Origin: JADJOY01 sp016713535 [NCBI: Deltaproteobacteria bacterium]
GTDB taxonomy: Bacteria > JADJOY01
Length of the DNA stretch: 64,000 nucleotides
NCBI GenBank assembly: GCA_016713535.1
Contig: JADJOY010000021.1
Location: forward strand, 124,001-188,000
Direction: 5' to 3'
Part shown: positions 30,176-40,142 of the stretch, piece by piece
Layout of the letters: the number at the start of each line of letters is the position of its first letter
Position numbering within the stretch: the first letter of the stretch is position 1
The notes under the pieces: generated by a model
Database searches by the model: none
The model's input: only the letters and a program-made list of their open reading frames with translations
What the model was told of the DNA's origin: nothing
Position numbers and translations under genes: made by a program

Positions 30176-32451
30176 ATGAGAACGATCGCGCGTGCGGCGT
30201 CGATGGGCGGGCGAGCCGCGCTCGCGCTCGGCCTCGCGGTGGCGCCGAGCGCCGGCTGCGGGTCGTCGGGGAGCTCGGTGCCGGCGGGTCCGATCTCCCT
30301 CGGCTCGTTCACGGTCGAGCTCGGCGTCGGCGATCCCGGCCAGGGCGTCCCACCCACGCTCCGCATTACGAGCGCCGCCCAGCCAGGTCACGTCGCGTGG
30401 GAGTCGGCGCCGGGGCGACCGTTCGTCGAGGGCGCCAGGACCACGGTCTCGATCGCGGAGGAGCGCGGCTCGTTCGACGTCGATCCGCGGGTCGACGCGC
30501 GCTGCGACACCCAGACGGTGACGAGCGTGACTCGCGACGGCGCGGCGCTGGTGATCCGCGGCGCGCTCGCGGGCGAGGGCTGCGCCGCGCGCTACACGCT
30601 GCGTCTCGAGCCCGCCACCGAGCCGGCGAGCGCGCCGGCCGACGGTGGCGGCACGCTCGCCTTCACGCTCGACGTCGACGGCGAGGGCGTGAACGAGGTG
30701 CTGTGGCGCGCCGCGTCCGACGCCGACGAGCGGTTCTTCGGCTTCGGCGAGCAGTTCACGTACCTCGACCTCAAGGGCCAGCGCGTGCCGATCCTCGTCG
30801 AGGAGCAGGGGATCGGCCGCGGCGCGCAGCCCCTCACCGCGCTGGTGAACCTCGTCTCGCCCGGCTCGGGCGGCGGACCGCTCTCGACCTACGCCGCGGT
30901 GCCGTTCTGGATCACCTCGCGGCTGCGCTCGAGCTACCTCACCAACACCGAGGTGGCGTTCGTCGATCTCACCGCGCCCGACGCCGCCACGGTGGAGCTC
31001 CTCGGCACCCGCCTCGCCGGCGCGATCTCGACGTGCGCGCCCCGAAGCACGCGATCGAGCGCTTCACGCGCCACGCCGGCCGCATGGCGCCGCTACCCGA
31101 GTGGCTCGGCGGCGGCGCCGTGCTGGGCGTGCAGGGCGGCACCGACGTGGTGCGCGCCAAGCTCGAGCGGGTGCGCGCGTTCGACGTCCCGGTGGCCGCG
31201 TTCTGGCTCCAGGACTGGGAAGGGCAGCGCCAGACGATCATCGGCCAGCAGCTGTGGTGGAACTGGGTCCTCGACCGCGAGCGCTATCCCGGCTGGGAGG
31301 AGCTCGTCGCCGACCTCGCCGCGAGCGACATCCGCGTGATGACCTACGTGAACCCGTTCCTGGTCGACGTCGCGGAGCGCGGCGACGCGACGCGCAACCT
31401 GTTCCGCGAGGCCGTCGACGCGGGCTACCTGGTGAAGCGCGCCGACGGCACGCCATACCTCATCCCCAACACCAGCTTCAGCGCCGGGCTCCTCGACCTC
31501 ACCAACCCGGCGACGCGCGGCTGGTTCGCGGACGTGCTGCGCGACGAGGTCCTCGGCGTGGGCGCCTCGGGCTGGATGCTCGACTTCGGCGAGGCGCTGC
31601 CGTTCGACGCGGTGCTCGCCTCGGGCGAGTCACCGGCGACCGCGCACAACCGCTACCCCGAGGACTGGGCCGAGCTCGCCCGCCAGGCCGTCGCCGACGC
31701 CGGACGCGCCGACGACGTGGTGTTCTTCACCCGCAGCGGCTTCACGCGGAGCCCCGCGAAGACCCGCCTCCTGTGGCTCGGCGACCAGCTCGTGAGCTTC
31801 GACGGAAGCGACGGGCTCGCGTCGGCGGTGAAGGGGTTGCTCTCGGGTGGGATCTCCGGTTTCGCGCTGAATCACGGCGACGTCGGCGGCTACACCTCGG
31901 TGAGCATCCTCGGCGTGACGCGCTCGAAGGAGCTCTTGCTGCGGTGGATGGAGCTCGGCGCGTTCGAGCCGGTGTTCCGCACCCACGAGGGCAACCAGCC
32001 CGCCGCCAACGTCCAGTTCGACACCGACGACGAGACGCTCGCGCAGCTCGCGCGCTGCACCAAGATCTTCCAGGCGCTCGGCTTCCACCGCCGCGCGCTC
32101 ATGGACGAGAGCGCCACCACCGGTGTCCCGCTGCTGCGCCACCCGTGGCTCGAGTTCCCCGACGATGCCGCCACGCTCGCCCTCACCGATCACGTGATGC
32201 TCGGCGCCGACATCTTGGTGGTGCCGGTCACCCACGCGGGGGCGAGCCAGGTGAGTGCCTACCTGCCCGCGGGCCGCTGGGTGCACGTGTGGAGCGGCCG
32301 CTCGCTCGGCGAAGTCGCGCGCGGCGTCCGTGTGACGGTGGACGCGCCGATCGGCGAGCCCGCCGTCTTCCATCGCGAGGGCTCGGAGGTGGGTGCCGCG
32401 TTCGTGGCCAACCTGCGCGCCGTCGGCGTGCTCGCCGCGAATCGCCCGTGA
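30176..32451 (+). CDS. GH31 glycoside hydrolase lipoprotein, YihQ-like (one frameshift)
   Basis: About 759 residues. The signal peptide ends in a lipobox (PSAGC), so it is likely lipid-anchored. The GH31 barrel closely follows the YihQ subgroup: FWLQDWEGQRQTIIG, nucleophile Asp in GWMLDFGEALP, acid/base Asp in WLGDQLVSFDGSDGL, and GFALNHGDVGGYT, FRTHEGNQPAANVQFD. The Arg that grips the sulfonate in E. coli YihQ (GKRVMW) aligns with Gln here (GQQLWW), so sulfoquinovosidase activity is doubtful; an alpha-glucosidase-like role is more likely. One base is missing near 31015; after it RDLDVRAPKHAIERF continues cleanly. The stop overlaps the reductase gene by 4 nt. Confidence 0.88.
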
Positions 32452-33728
32452 ACCGATTCGCCCCGCGAACCGAAACCTCGGGTGCCATGGCTTCCTCGGG
32501 ATCGGCGTCGGACTCTGGATCGAACGCAGGGCGTGCGCCGGTCGACGTCGGCGTGGTGGGTGGCGGCATCGCCGGCCTGACCGCCGCGACGGCCCTCGCG
32601 CGCCGCGGTCGCCGGGTCGCGCTCTTCGAGGCCAAGCGCTACCCCTTCCACCGCCTGTGCGGCGAGTTCCTGTCGCCCGAGTTCGAGGCGCTCTCGGCCA
32701 CCGTCGGCTTCGACGTGAGCCCCCTCGCCGCGATCGCGGCGCCGATGCGCCGCACCCGCTTCACCGCGCCGAGGGGCCGTCCGTTCGAGGACGCGCTCCC
32801 CGGGGTGGCGCTCGGCGTGAGCCGCTACGCGATCGACGCCGAGCTCGCCCGGCAGGCGCGCGCCGCGGGAGTCGAGCTCTTCGAGGGCGAGAAGGTGCGC
32901 GCGGTCCGCGGCGGTGGGCCGGACGGGAGCTCGGCGATCGTCACCGACGCGGGCGAGGTCGAGTGCCGGCGGGTGGTGCTCGCCACCGGAAAGCTGCGCA
33001 CCGAGTGGCGGCGGCTGGTCGTCGGCGGCGAGCTGGCCGAGGCGCAGCACGGGCCGCTCATGGGGCTCAAGCAGCACGGCCACCTCGACGGTGTCGGGGA
33101 CGTCGTCGAGATCCACACCTTCCCCGGTGGCTACTGTGGCGTGAACCCGATCGAAGGCGGCCGCGTGAACGTGTGCCTGATCGCCCGCACCGCGGCGTTC
33201 AAGCCCCACAAGACGCCGGAGCGCTTCCTCGACTGGATCGCCTCCCGGAACCGCCACCTCGGCGCGCGTCTCGCCGCGTTCCGGCCCCTCGACGAGCCGG
33301 TGCTCGCGGTGCAGAGCCACTTCGACACCGGGCCGGTCGACGAGAGCCTGCGGCCGCGCGAGGCGCTCCTCGCCGGGGACGCGAGCGGCATGGTGTCGCC
33401 GCTCGCGGGCGAGGGGATGTGCCTGGCGCTGCGCGGCGGGCGCGCCGCGGCGGTGCTGCTCGACGCGCACCTCTCCGGCCGCGTCGGCTGGGACCAGGTG
33501 TTGCGGCTCGCGCGCGAGTGCGAGCAGGACGAGAAGGGAGGCCTGATGCGTCTCGGCAAGGTGCTCGAAGCGGCGCTCTTCCAGCCCGCGCTGGCGTCGT
33601 CGCTGATCAGCCTGCTGTCGGTCGCGGGTCCGCTCAGGCGCGCGGCGATCGTCGGCACCCGCAAGCTCTCCCCCGCGCTGCCCGAGGCGCTGCGCGGCCT
33701 CGCGACGGCCGCGCCGGAGGCCACGTGA
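32448..33728 (+). CDS. FAD-dependent oxidoreductase, geranylgeranyl reductase-like
   Basis: GTG at 32448 overlaps the GH31 stop (GTGA); an internal ATG at 32487 is an alternative. 426 residues from the GTG. FAD-binding VGVVGGGIAGLTAATALARRG begins near residue 34, followed by FHRLCGEFLSPE, the CGE motif of the geranylgeranyl reductase/p-hydroxybenzoate hydroxylase-like flavoproteins. The second FAD motif is LLAGDASGMVSPLAGEGMCLAL. Likely reduces or oxidises a lipid or aromatic intermediate. Translationally coupled to the UbiA gene that follows, so both probably act on one prenylated compound. Confidence 0.85.
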   Translation: MNRFAPRTETSGAMASSGSASDSGSNAGRAPVDVGVVGGGIAGLTAATALARRGRRVALFEAKRYPFHRLCGEFLSPEFEALSATVGFDVSPLAAIAAPMRRTRFTAPRGRPFEDALPGVALGVSRYAIDAELARQARAAGVELFEGEKVRAVRGGGPDGSSAIVTDAGEVECRRVVLATGKLRTEWRRLVVGGELAEAQHGPLMGLKQHGHLDGVGDVVEIHTFPGGYCGVNPIEGGRVNVCLIARTAAFKPHKTPERFLDWIASRNRHLGARLAAFRPLDEPVLAVQSHFDTGPVDESLRPREALLAGDASGMVSPLAGEGMCLALRGGRAAAVLLDAHLSGRVGWDQVLRLARECEQDEKGGLMRLGKVLEAALFQPALASSLISLLSVAGPLRRAAIVGTRKLSPALPEALRGLATAAPEAT

Positions 33729-34639
33729 GCGCCACCGCAGGCGCGAACGCGCGCGCACCGGGCGGCGAGCTGCCGGTGTGGCGCACGTGCCTGGTGCACA
33801 TGCGCCTCGCGTTCAGCCTGTTCCTGCTGCCGGTGTTCCTCCTCGACGTGTGTGCCTTCGTCGGCCGGCTCACCTGGCCGGTGGTGGTGCTCGGCGTGCT
33901 CATCCACGTGTTCCTCTACACCGGCTCCAACGCCTACAACTCGTATTACGACGAGGACGAGGGGCCGATCGGCGGGCTCGAGAAGCCGCCGCAGGTGGTC
34001 GCCGCGCTGCTGCCGTTCAGCGTCGGGCTCAAGGTCGTGTCGGTCCTCGGCAGCTTCTGGGTCGACGCCTGGGTCGGCGTGCTCATGCTCGCGTTCGCGC
34101 TCATGTCGGCTGCCTATTCGTATCCGGGCACGCGCTGGAAGGGGCGGCCGTTCGCGTCGCTGGCGACCGTGTTCGGCGGTCAGGGGCTGATCGTGGGGCT
34201 GATCGCAGCACGTCTGGGTGGCGTGCCGCTGGGCGCGTGGTCGGTGGCCGAGACCGGCATCGTCCTCGGCACCAGCCTCACGATCCTCGGCTTCTATCTC
34301 TTCAGCCACAGCTACCAGGGAGACGAGGACCGCGAGCGCGGCGACCGCACCTTCACCGTCGTCTACGGCGCGCCGGCGAGCGTCGCCTGGGGCATCCGCC
34401 TCCAGGCCGCCGGCTTCGGCGTGCTCTTCGCCGGACTCACCGGCAGCGCGGTGGTCGCGGTCGTGGTGCCGATCGCCGCCGCGCTCGCGGCGAGCGCGGC
34501 CATCCCACGGGCCCAGGCCGAGCTCTTGGCGGGCGACGTGATCGCCACCTTCCGCCGCCTGATGAAGCTCAACTGGCTCGTGTCGAGCGCCCTCAACGGC
34601 GGCGCCTTGGTGTACCTCGCGTACCACAGCCTGGGCTGA
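33725..34639 (+). CDS. UbiA-family prenyltransferase
   Basis: 304 residues, GTG start overlapping the upstream stop by 4 nt. Polytopic membrane protein with about eight helices and both Asp-rich loops: NAYNSYYDEDEG at ~69-80, and SYQGDEDRERGD at ~196-207. These bind Mg-prenyl diphosphate. Attaches an isoprenoid chain to an aromatic or other acceptor in the membrane. Pairing with a geranylgeranyl-reductase-like flavoprotein suggests a saturated prenyl lipid or quinone, but the acceptor is not known. Confidence 0.87.
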   Translation: MSATAGANARAPGGELPVWRTCLVHMRLAFSLFLLPVFLLDVCAFVGRLTWPVVVLGVLIHVFLYTGSNAYNSYYDEDEGPIGGLEKPPQVVAALLPFSVGLKVVSVLGSFWVDAWVGVLMLAFALMSAAYSYPGTRWKGRPFASLATVFGGQGLIVGLIAARLGGVPLGAWSVAETGIVLGTSLTILGFYLFSHSYQGDEDRERGDRTFTVVYGAPASVAWGIRLQAAGFGVLFAGLTGSAVVAVVVPIAAALAASAAIPRAQAELLAGDVIATFRRLMKLNWLVSSALNGGALVYLAYHSLG

Positions 34640-34778
34640 CGAGCGCGCGAGATTTTCGTACCGGATCGAGCAAGGAAACCGCCCCGATCCACACCCGAAG
34701 TGAGCCATTTTGGGCCCCTTAAGGCCCGCCAGGGGCACGAAAACGGCCCTTTTCAGCGGCCAACGCGTCAGAAGCCGC

Positions 34779-34850
34779 CTGTGGAGCTTAAGCTCTACAA
34801 ATTTGTAGAGCTTGTGCTTTACGATTTTGTATAGCAAGTGCTTTACAGGC
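34779..34850 (+). repeat. Three degenerate 24-bp tandem repeats with a 24-bp perfect palindrome
   Basis: Units at 34779-34802, 34803-34826 and 34827-34850 share the pattern TTGTAGAGCTTGTGCTTTAC with changes. The first two units create a perfect 24-bp palindrome at 34790-34813 centred on AAATTT. The block is far more AT-rich than its surroundings. It overlaps the TAA stop of the minus-strand membrane gene at 34843. Confidence 0.75.
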
Positions 34851-35295
34851 CGGCCCCGCCCGCGGGTCGGGGCGGTACGGGCGAGGTGCGCTCGAAGGCC
34901 ATCGGTGGGGTGGGGCGGAGCTCGCGGTGGCCGAGCGTCCACACGTACACGAACGCACACAGCCAGAAGGCCATCAGCGTGTTGATGGCCAGCGCCATGG
35001 GCAGGAAGCTGTCCGCCGGGATCGAGCTGCGGACCCGGGCCGTCACGAGCTGCACCGCGCCTGCCACGCCCACCGCCGTCGCCGACGCCACGAGCAGGCG
35101 CCCATACCAATCCATGCCTGGCTGCGCGGGCGTTGGCCAGCGCAACACGACGGCCCACTGGCGTCCGATGGGGTCGTACCAGGGGACCGCACGGGGCCGC
35201 AGCGAGAGGCCCGTGAACACCAGGCAGAACGTGATCGTACCGAGGGCGGCGGTGAGAGCGCGTCGTGCGGTGGGCGAGAGCGTCGGCGGCCTCAT
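34843..35295 (-). CDS. Small integral membrane protein, unknown
   Basis: 150 residues from ATG 35295, which overlaps the upstream stop by 4 nt (ATGA). About three transmembrane helices: LTAALGTITFCLVFTGLSL, a second around LLVASATAVGVAGAVQLV, and LPMALAINTLMAFWLCAFVYVW, then a short proline-rich tail. I recognise no family motif. Its stop codon lies inside the tandem-repeat block. Second gene of a two-gene membrane-protein operon flanked by direct repeats. Confidence 0.65.
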   Translation of the reverse strand: MRPPTLSPTARRALTAALGTITFCLVFTGLSLRPRAVPWYDPIGRQWAVVLRWPTPAQPGMDWYGRLLVASATAVGVAGAVQLVTARVRSSIPADSFLPMALAINTLMAFWLCAFVYVWTLGHRELRPTPPMAFERTSPVPPRPAGGAGL

Positions 35296-35807
35296 GGTGC
35301 TCGCTCCAGGACGACCACCAAGCCCGACACCACGCTGAACCACACCACCGCCGCGATCGACAGGCCGAAGCCGACGTACATCGGCCGCCACGCGGCGTCG
35401 GCCCTGGGATCGATGACCCGGCTCAACCACGCGTAGCCGATCATGAGCGGCAGAGCGAGCGCCGCGAGGTTCTCCTTGATGTCGAACAGGTTCGCGGCCC
35501 ACGGCGCGTGACGGTCGAACACCGCGGCACGCACGTAGATGCGGTACGCCGGATAGGCGAGCGAACCGAGCGCGAACGTCACGAGGTAGGCGACGAGCTG
35601 GATGCGGACGTAGAGCTTCTCGAGCCGGACTCGACCGAAGCGTCCTCGCAGATAGCCGACCAGCAAGATCGCGTCGTGGGTCGTCGATCCGATCAGCACC
35701 GTCGCGGCCAGAGCGTGCAGCACGAGCAGCGGCGTGGAGAGGCTCTCCAGGAAGATCCCGGCGCCGTGCGGGACGGGCGCATACGGGAGCGGAGCCGACG
35801 GTTCCAT
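35292..35807 (-). CDS. Four-helix membrane protein, unknown
   Basis: 171 residues from ATG 35807 with a GGAGG-type site upstream. Four predicted helices, the first with two His residues (LHALAATVLIGSTTHD) and a third segment LFDIKENLAALALPLMIGYAWLSRVID. Histidines in paired helices recall small haem-binding membrane proteins, but this is only a resemblance. Coupled to the downstream 150-residue gene, with which it probably forms a complex. The 410-bp region upstream (35808-36217) holds the second direct-repeat copy and a GGCCCCC-type hairpin at ~36058-36074 but no gene I can defend. Confidence 0.65.
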   Translation of the reverse strand: MEPSAPLPYAPVPHGAGIFLESLSTPLLVLHALAATVLIGSTTHDAILLVGYLRGRFGRVRLEKLYVRIQLVAYLVTFALGSLAYPAYRIYVRAAVFDRHAPWAANLFDIKENLAALALPLMIGYAWLSRVIDPRADAAWRPMYVGFGLSIAAVVWFSVVSGLVVVLERAP

Positions 35808-36015
35808 GGTTCCTCCCTGGCGCGACCGGTCGAGGCGCGTCCGGATGGTCCTCCTGACGCGCGCGCCGAAGACAGCTCCCCCGTGTCCGTGAGAGCGGCG
35901 GGGCCGTTCGAGGGACGGCGTCGAAGCACCGAGGCGTCGAAGCGCACGATGGTGTGCCCGACGACGATCTGGAACACGCCGCAGTCGGACCGGCGAACGG
36001 AGAGCGGACCTCCCT

Positions 36016-36054
36016 GCTCGTGCTCTACGATCTCGTATGGCAAGTGCACTACGG
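36016..36054 (+). repeat. 39-bp direct-repeat copy matching 34810-34848
   Basis: Matches 31 of 39 positions with 34810-34848 in the same orientation. Seven of eight differences are transitions, and this copy carries the G or C in each of those. The two copies bracket the membrane-protein operon at 34843-35807. Confidence 0.65.
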
Positions 36055-36217
36055 AGTGGCCCCCCCTGGGGGCCCGCGAGCGCGCGCGGGGAGGACGGCC
36101 TGGCGCGGCTAGGCCGCGATCGGGTTGCGCTCCTCCGGCGTGTGCGCGTACTGTCCCGCGACCGAGGACGGATCCGCTGGCCTCCCGCGAGCGGCCGTCC
36201 GTCACGGAGGGGGAACC

Positions 36218-36688
36218 ATGCGGCGAATCGTGGGCGGCAGGCGTAGCGTGGGCGCTGCGATCGTAGCGATGCTGGCGGCGGGGCTCGTCGGCTGCGGAAT
36301 CTGGGTCTGGACCGGCAACTACGTCGGCTACTTCGGCTACGGCGCCACCCCGGTCGGCATCTCCCTGAGGATCACGCAGCGCAACTCCTCGTCGGTCTCG
36401 GTGTCCGGGGTCGTGACCGCGTACACCACGCACGGCGACTGTCCCTTCGACGTGCTCAACTGCAGCGGGCCCGTGGACATCATGACCGACAGCTGGCTCG
36501 CGCCCGGGTGTGAGCTGGTCCTCCAGGACGACTGCATCATGGGACCGGGTGGTACCACCCAGGTCTCGGACTTCAAGGGCACGAAGCTCACCGCCACGGG
36601 CAGCACCGTCGACAGCTTCCAGCTCGACTTCTCCGACTTCTTCGGTTCACCCCTGACCTTCCCGGTGCCGATCGAACGGGTGCCCTGA
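36218..36688 (+). CDS. Small lipoprotein of unknown function
   Basis: 156 residues. ATG 36218 has GGAGGGGG 5 nt upstream. Signal peptide with lipobox LVGC, then a Gly/Tyr-rich start (GIWVWTGNYVGYFGYGATP) and a beta-rich Ser/Thr body with four Cys residues that could form two disulphides. No recognised domain. Monocistronic; the following 256 bp up to the helicase gene on the other strand show no feature I can name. Confidence 0.65.
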   Translation: MRRIVGGRRSVGAAIVAMLAAGLVGCGIWVWTGNYVGYFGYGATPVGISLRITQRNSSSVSVSGVVTAYTTHGDCPFDVLNCSGPVDIMTDSWLAPGCELVLQDDCIMGPGGTTQVSDFKGTKLTATGSTVDSFQLDFSDFFGSPLTFPVPIERVP

Positions 36689-36944
36689 GCGCGGGGCGGC
36701 GCGGACGGGCACCTCCCGTCCTGACCGAGGTGAGCGTCGTCGACGACGGCGCCTCGGGTTCCGGCTCGACGGCCGAGGCACCCGGTCGTGGGCCCGTGGC
36801 GCCGCCTCGGTAACGTCGCCCACCTGGCCGCCGCGCGAGCGTTGCCGGTTTGGCTCGAACGCCAGTGCGCCGCGGTGCTCGCCGTCGCGGAGAACCGCGG
36901 AGGCCGAGCGGCCGGGAGGTCGCGACCGCAAGAGCCGCGCGCGG

Positions 36945-39900
36945 TCACGCGACGGCGGCCGCGAAGGCCGCGAACAGGTCGCCCGGTAATGGATGGGCGA
37001 GGCGCCAGATGACCGCCATCGGCAACTCGCCCTCGTGCCGCACGTAGGTCGCGGGTCCGAGGAAGTAGAACGCGCGCTCGTCGCTGCGGTTCCGCGCGAA
37101 CAGCAAGATGCTGGAGCCCCTCTCGGCGTGCTGCTGGTACCGTCGCCCGGTGTCGCTGTCGGCGCGGACCACCGACTGGCTCTCCCAGTGGATGAGCTCC
37201 CTGCTGATCGCGTAGTCGCGGTAGCGGGTGGTCGGTGAGAACTGGCCGCTGGTCTTGTCGAGCGTGAACGCGAGCAGGTCCGCCCTCGCTTCCTCGGCCC
37301 ACAGCACGCCCGTCTGCCAGGGCGCGACCTTGGCGCCGGATCCGATGCCGAAGGCCGCCAGGACCTCGATCCTCGTGTAGCGCGCGTGGACCGCGAGCGG
37401 CACGTCCGAACGCCCACCGAGGGGCGTCGCGAGGTGCGTGACGCGCCCCTCGAGGGCCGTGAGGAGCTCGAGCACTTCGCGCCGGACCTGCGGGTGGCCC
37501 CACAGGAGGGCGCACCCCTCCTCGAGGGTGGTGGACCTCGAGACGGCTTTGTCCACCAGGGATGCGACGAGCATCCGGAGGCGGCGCGCGTCGGGCACCG
37601 GAAGCTCGCCGGGTACGGGGACCTCGTCGCGACGGAGCAGCTGCCGGTAGGCCTCGATCCTCGACGTATCGTCGACGTGCAGGAGGCGTCCGCACGCCCT
37701 TCGCAGCGACTCCTCGTGCGGGCCTGGAGGTAGGACGGGTAGTCCGGCATCGGCGCACAGGTCGGACCAGCTCTTCGCCCCCGTGTAGACGTCTTCGAGC
37801 TCGAGCCCCGTCTCCTCGAGGAAGCTCGTCAGCGACGGATCGGGGTGGGTTCGGGCCAGCTCGCGAAGCTCCGTGACCTTCGCGGACCAGCGTGTCGGCA
37901 CCGCGCTGCGGATGCTCGCGAGGACGATCTCGCTCGACTCGCGATCGAGCTCGAGGTGGCAGCCGGCGGGGAGAAACGGGAAGCCGTTCTCGACCTGACG
38001 CGTCACGTCGCTGCGCGTTCCGCCGAGCAACGCGCGCAGGCGCCGATCGAAGCGGAACTCGGAGCGGTGGTGGCCCACGAAGTCGAGCACGGTGCAGACC
38101 GACTTGCCGGCGGCCGCCGCAGGCCCCGGCCGAGCTGCTGGAGGAAGAGCACCGGGCTGTCGGTGGGGCGCAGCAGGAGAAGGGTGTCGACCGCCGGCAC
38201 GTCGACGCCTTCGTTGAACAGGTCGACCGGCGAAGACGACGTTCACCCGCCGCGCGGCCAGGTCCCGGAGCGCCTGGCGGCGCTCCTCGGCGGGGGTGTC
38301 GCCCCAGATCGCCGTCGCAGGGACGCCGGCCCCGGAACACCCGGGCCATGAAGCGGGCGTGCTCGACGCTCACGCAGAAGCCGAGCGCCCGCATCCGCCC
38401 GAGGTCGTCGACGCGGCGCTCGAGCTCCTTGAGGACGAGACGCGCCCACACGTCGTTGCCGGTGAGCAGGTTCGAGAGGCCCTGCACGTCGTAGCCCCGG
38501 CCGCGCCGCCACGGGATCTCGCGCAGGTCCAGGCCATCGTCGATGCCGAAATACGCGAACGGTACCAGCCGGTGCTGGTCGATGGCGTCCCAGAGCCGCA
38601 GCTCCGCCGCGATGCGACCGGAGAACCACGCGAGCACGTCGAGGCCGTCGCTGCGCTCGGGGGTCGCGGTGAGGCCGAGCAGTTCGCGAGGCCGTAGCCG
38701 TTCGAGCACCGCGCGGTAGCTCGCCGCGGCGGCGTGGTGGAACTCGTCGACGATCACCACGTCGAAGTGCTCGGGCTCGAGGTGCGTCGAGCCCGTTCGC
38801 GTCGAGGCTCTGGATGGAGGCGAAGACGTGCTCGAAGGTGCGGGCCCGCTCTCCGCTCACCCAGAGCTCGCCGAACGCCTGGTCGCGCAAGGCATGGCGG
38901 AAGGTCGCCAGGGCCTGCTCGAGGATCTCCTCGCGGTGCGCGACGAAGAGCAAACGCGCGCGCTGCAGCGCGCCGCGCAGCCGGGCATAGTCGAGCGCCG
39001 CCATCACGGTCTTGCCGGTGCCCGTGGCCGACACCAGCAAGTTGCGGTGGTGCCCGCGCTGGCGCGAGAGCGCGATCTCCTCGAGCAGGCGTTCCTGGAA
39101 CGGCTCCGGTCGCAGCTCGACCGGGCCCATCACGATCTCGACCGACGCGGCGGATGATCCGGCGCGGCGCCGGAACTGCTCGCGGTCGTAGGCGACGAAG
39201 TCGCCGCCGCGCCAGTAGCTCTCGAAGACGGCGGCGACCTTGTCGACGACGCTCGAGTTGCGCGCGCTGGAGGCGCGGACGTTCCACTCGAGGCCGCTCA
39301 CCTGGGCCGAGTGGGTGAGGTTGGACGAGCCGATGTAGGCGGTCGAGTGCCCCGAGCGGCGGTGGAAGAGCCACGCCTTGGCGTGCAGGCGAGTCGTCGT
39401 CGTGTCGTAGGACACCCGCACCGTGGCGCCGAGGTCGCGAGTGCGTCGAGCGCGCGCGCCTCGGTCGAGCCGGTGTAGGTGGTGGTCAGCACCCGGAGCG
39501 CGCGCCCGGACGCGCAGGTGCGGCGCAGCGTCGAGCAGGGCGCGATGCCGCTGCGCCGGATGAACGCCATCACGACGTCGATCCGGTCCGCCGAGCCGAT
39601 CTCGGCGAGCACCTGACTGCCGACCCGCGGCTCGCCCGGCGCGTTGGTCAGCAGCGTCGTGTCGAGCAGCGGGATGAGCGGCTCGGGGATCGCCTCCGCG
39701 CGCCCGTCCGGCCGCTTCCCGAGAACGCTCCGCAGCACGCTCGCGGGATCGACCGGCCGCTCGGCGGCGAGCGCGTTCGCCTGCGTGGTCTCGACGATGA
39801 CGTCCACCAGACGGCGGGCCAGGGCGGTGCCCACCGCCGCCCGCTGTCTGCGGTCGAGTGCGGCGATCGCGCGCTCGAGGACACGCGAGAGATGGAGCGC

Positions 39901-40032
39901 GACGCGGTCGGCGGCTTCCGCTTCGTGGAGCGCGGAGCGCCGGATCTCGAGGTCCTCGCCCAGGGCCCCGAGCTGCGCCTCGAGTGCCTCGGTGATCAGG
40001 CTCTCGTAGAGGCCACGGCCGCGTCCCGCCAT
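36945..40032 (-). CDS. PLD-domain DEAD/DEAH helicase with DUF3427-type C-terminus (about five frameshifts)
   Basis: Span of ~1029 codons. N-terminal phospholipase D-like domain with an HxK motif (RLHAKAWLF) and GSSNLTHSA. Superfamily 2 helicase follows: Walker A VSATGTGKTVMAAL, DEAH-box variant VDEFHHAAA, LGLTATPERSDG and motif VI QQLGRGLR. A ~450-residue C-terminal part resembles DUF3427. Such proteins are common in defence islands and may cleave or remodel foreign DNA. Phase changes near 39437, 38785, 38335, 38230 and 38130 break the frame. Several are single extra or missing G/C in short runs, and each repaired join restores a conserved motif. It is either error-ridden consensus or an eroding gene. 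I favour error because core genes here show the same pattern. Confidence 0.75.
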
Positions 40033-40142
40033 GCCCGGACTCTACAGCAGGGGCGGGGCGGGAAGGGGGCGCGAGCCGAACCGCCCCCGCACTCCGCGCG
40101 TGTCACGCGACGTGTCGCGCCGTCCGCGCCAAGCTGCGCGCC

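Noticed and set aside
34779-34850. CRISPR array
   Set aside because: The repeats are tandem without spacers, degenerate, and no cas genes are present.
34779-36054. Diversity-generating retroelement (template/variable repeat pair)
   Set aside because: There is no reverse transcriptase in the window, the repeats are short, and the changes are mostly A/G transitions explainable by GC drift.
35813-36060. A minus-strand open segment upstream of the membrane operon as a gene
   Set aside because: No convincing start or ribosome site; part of it is just the direct-repeat copy.
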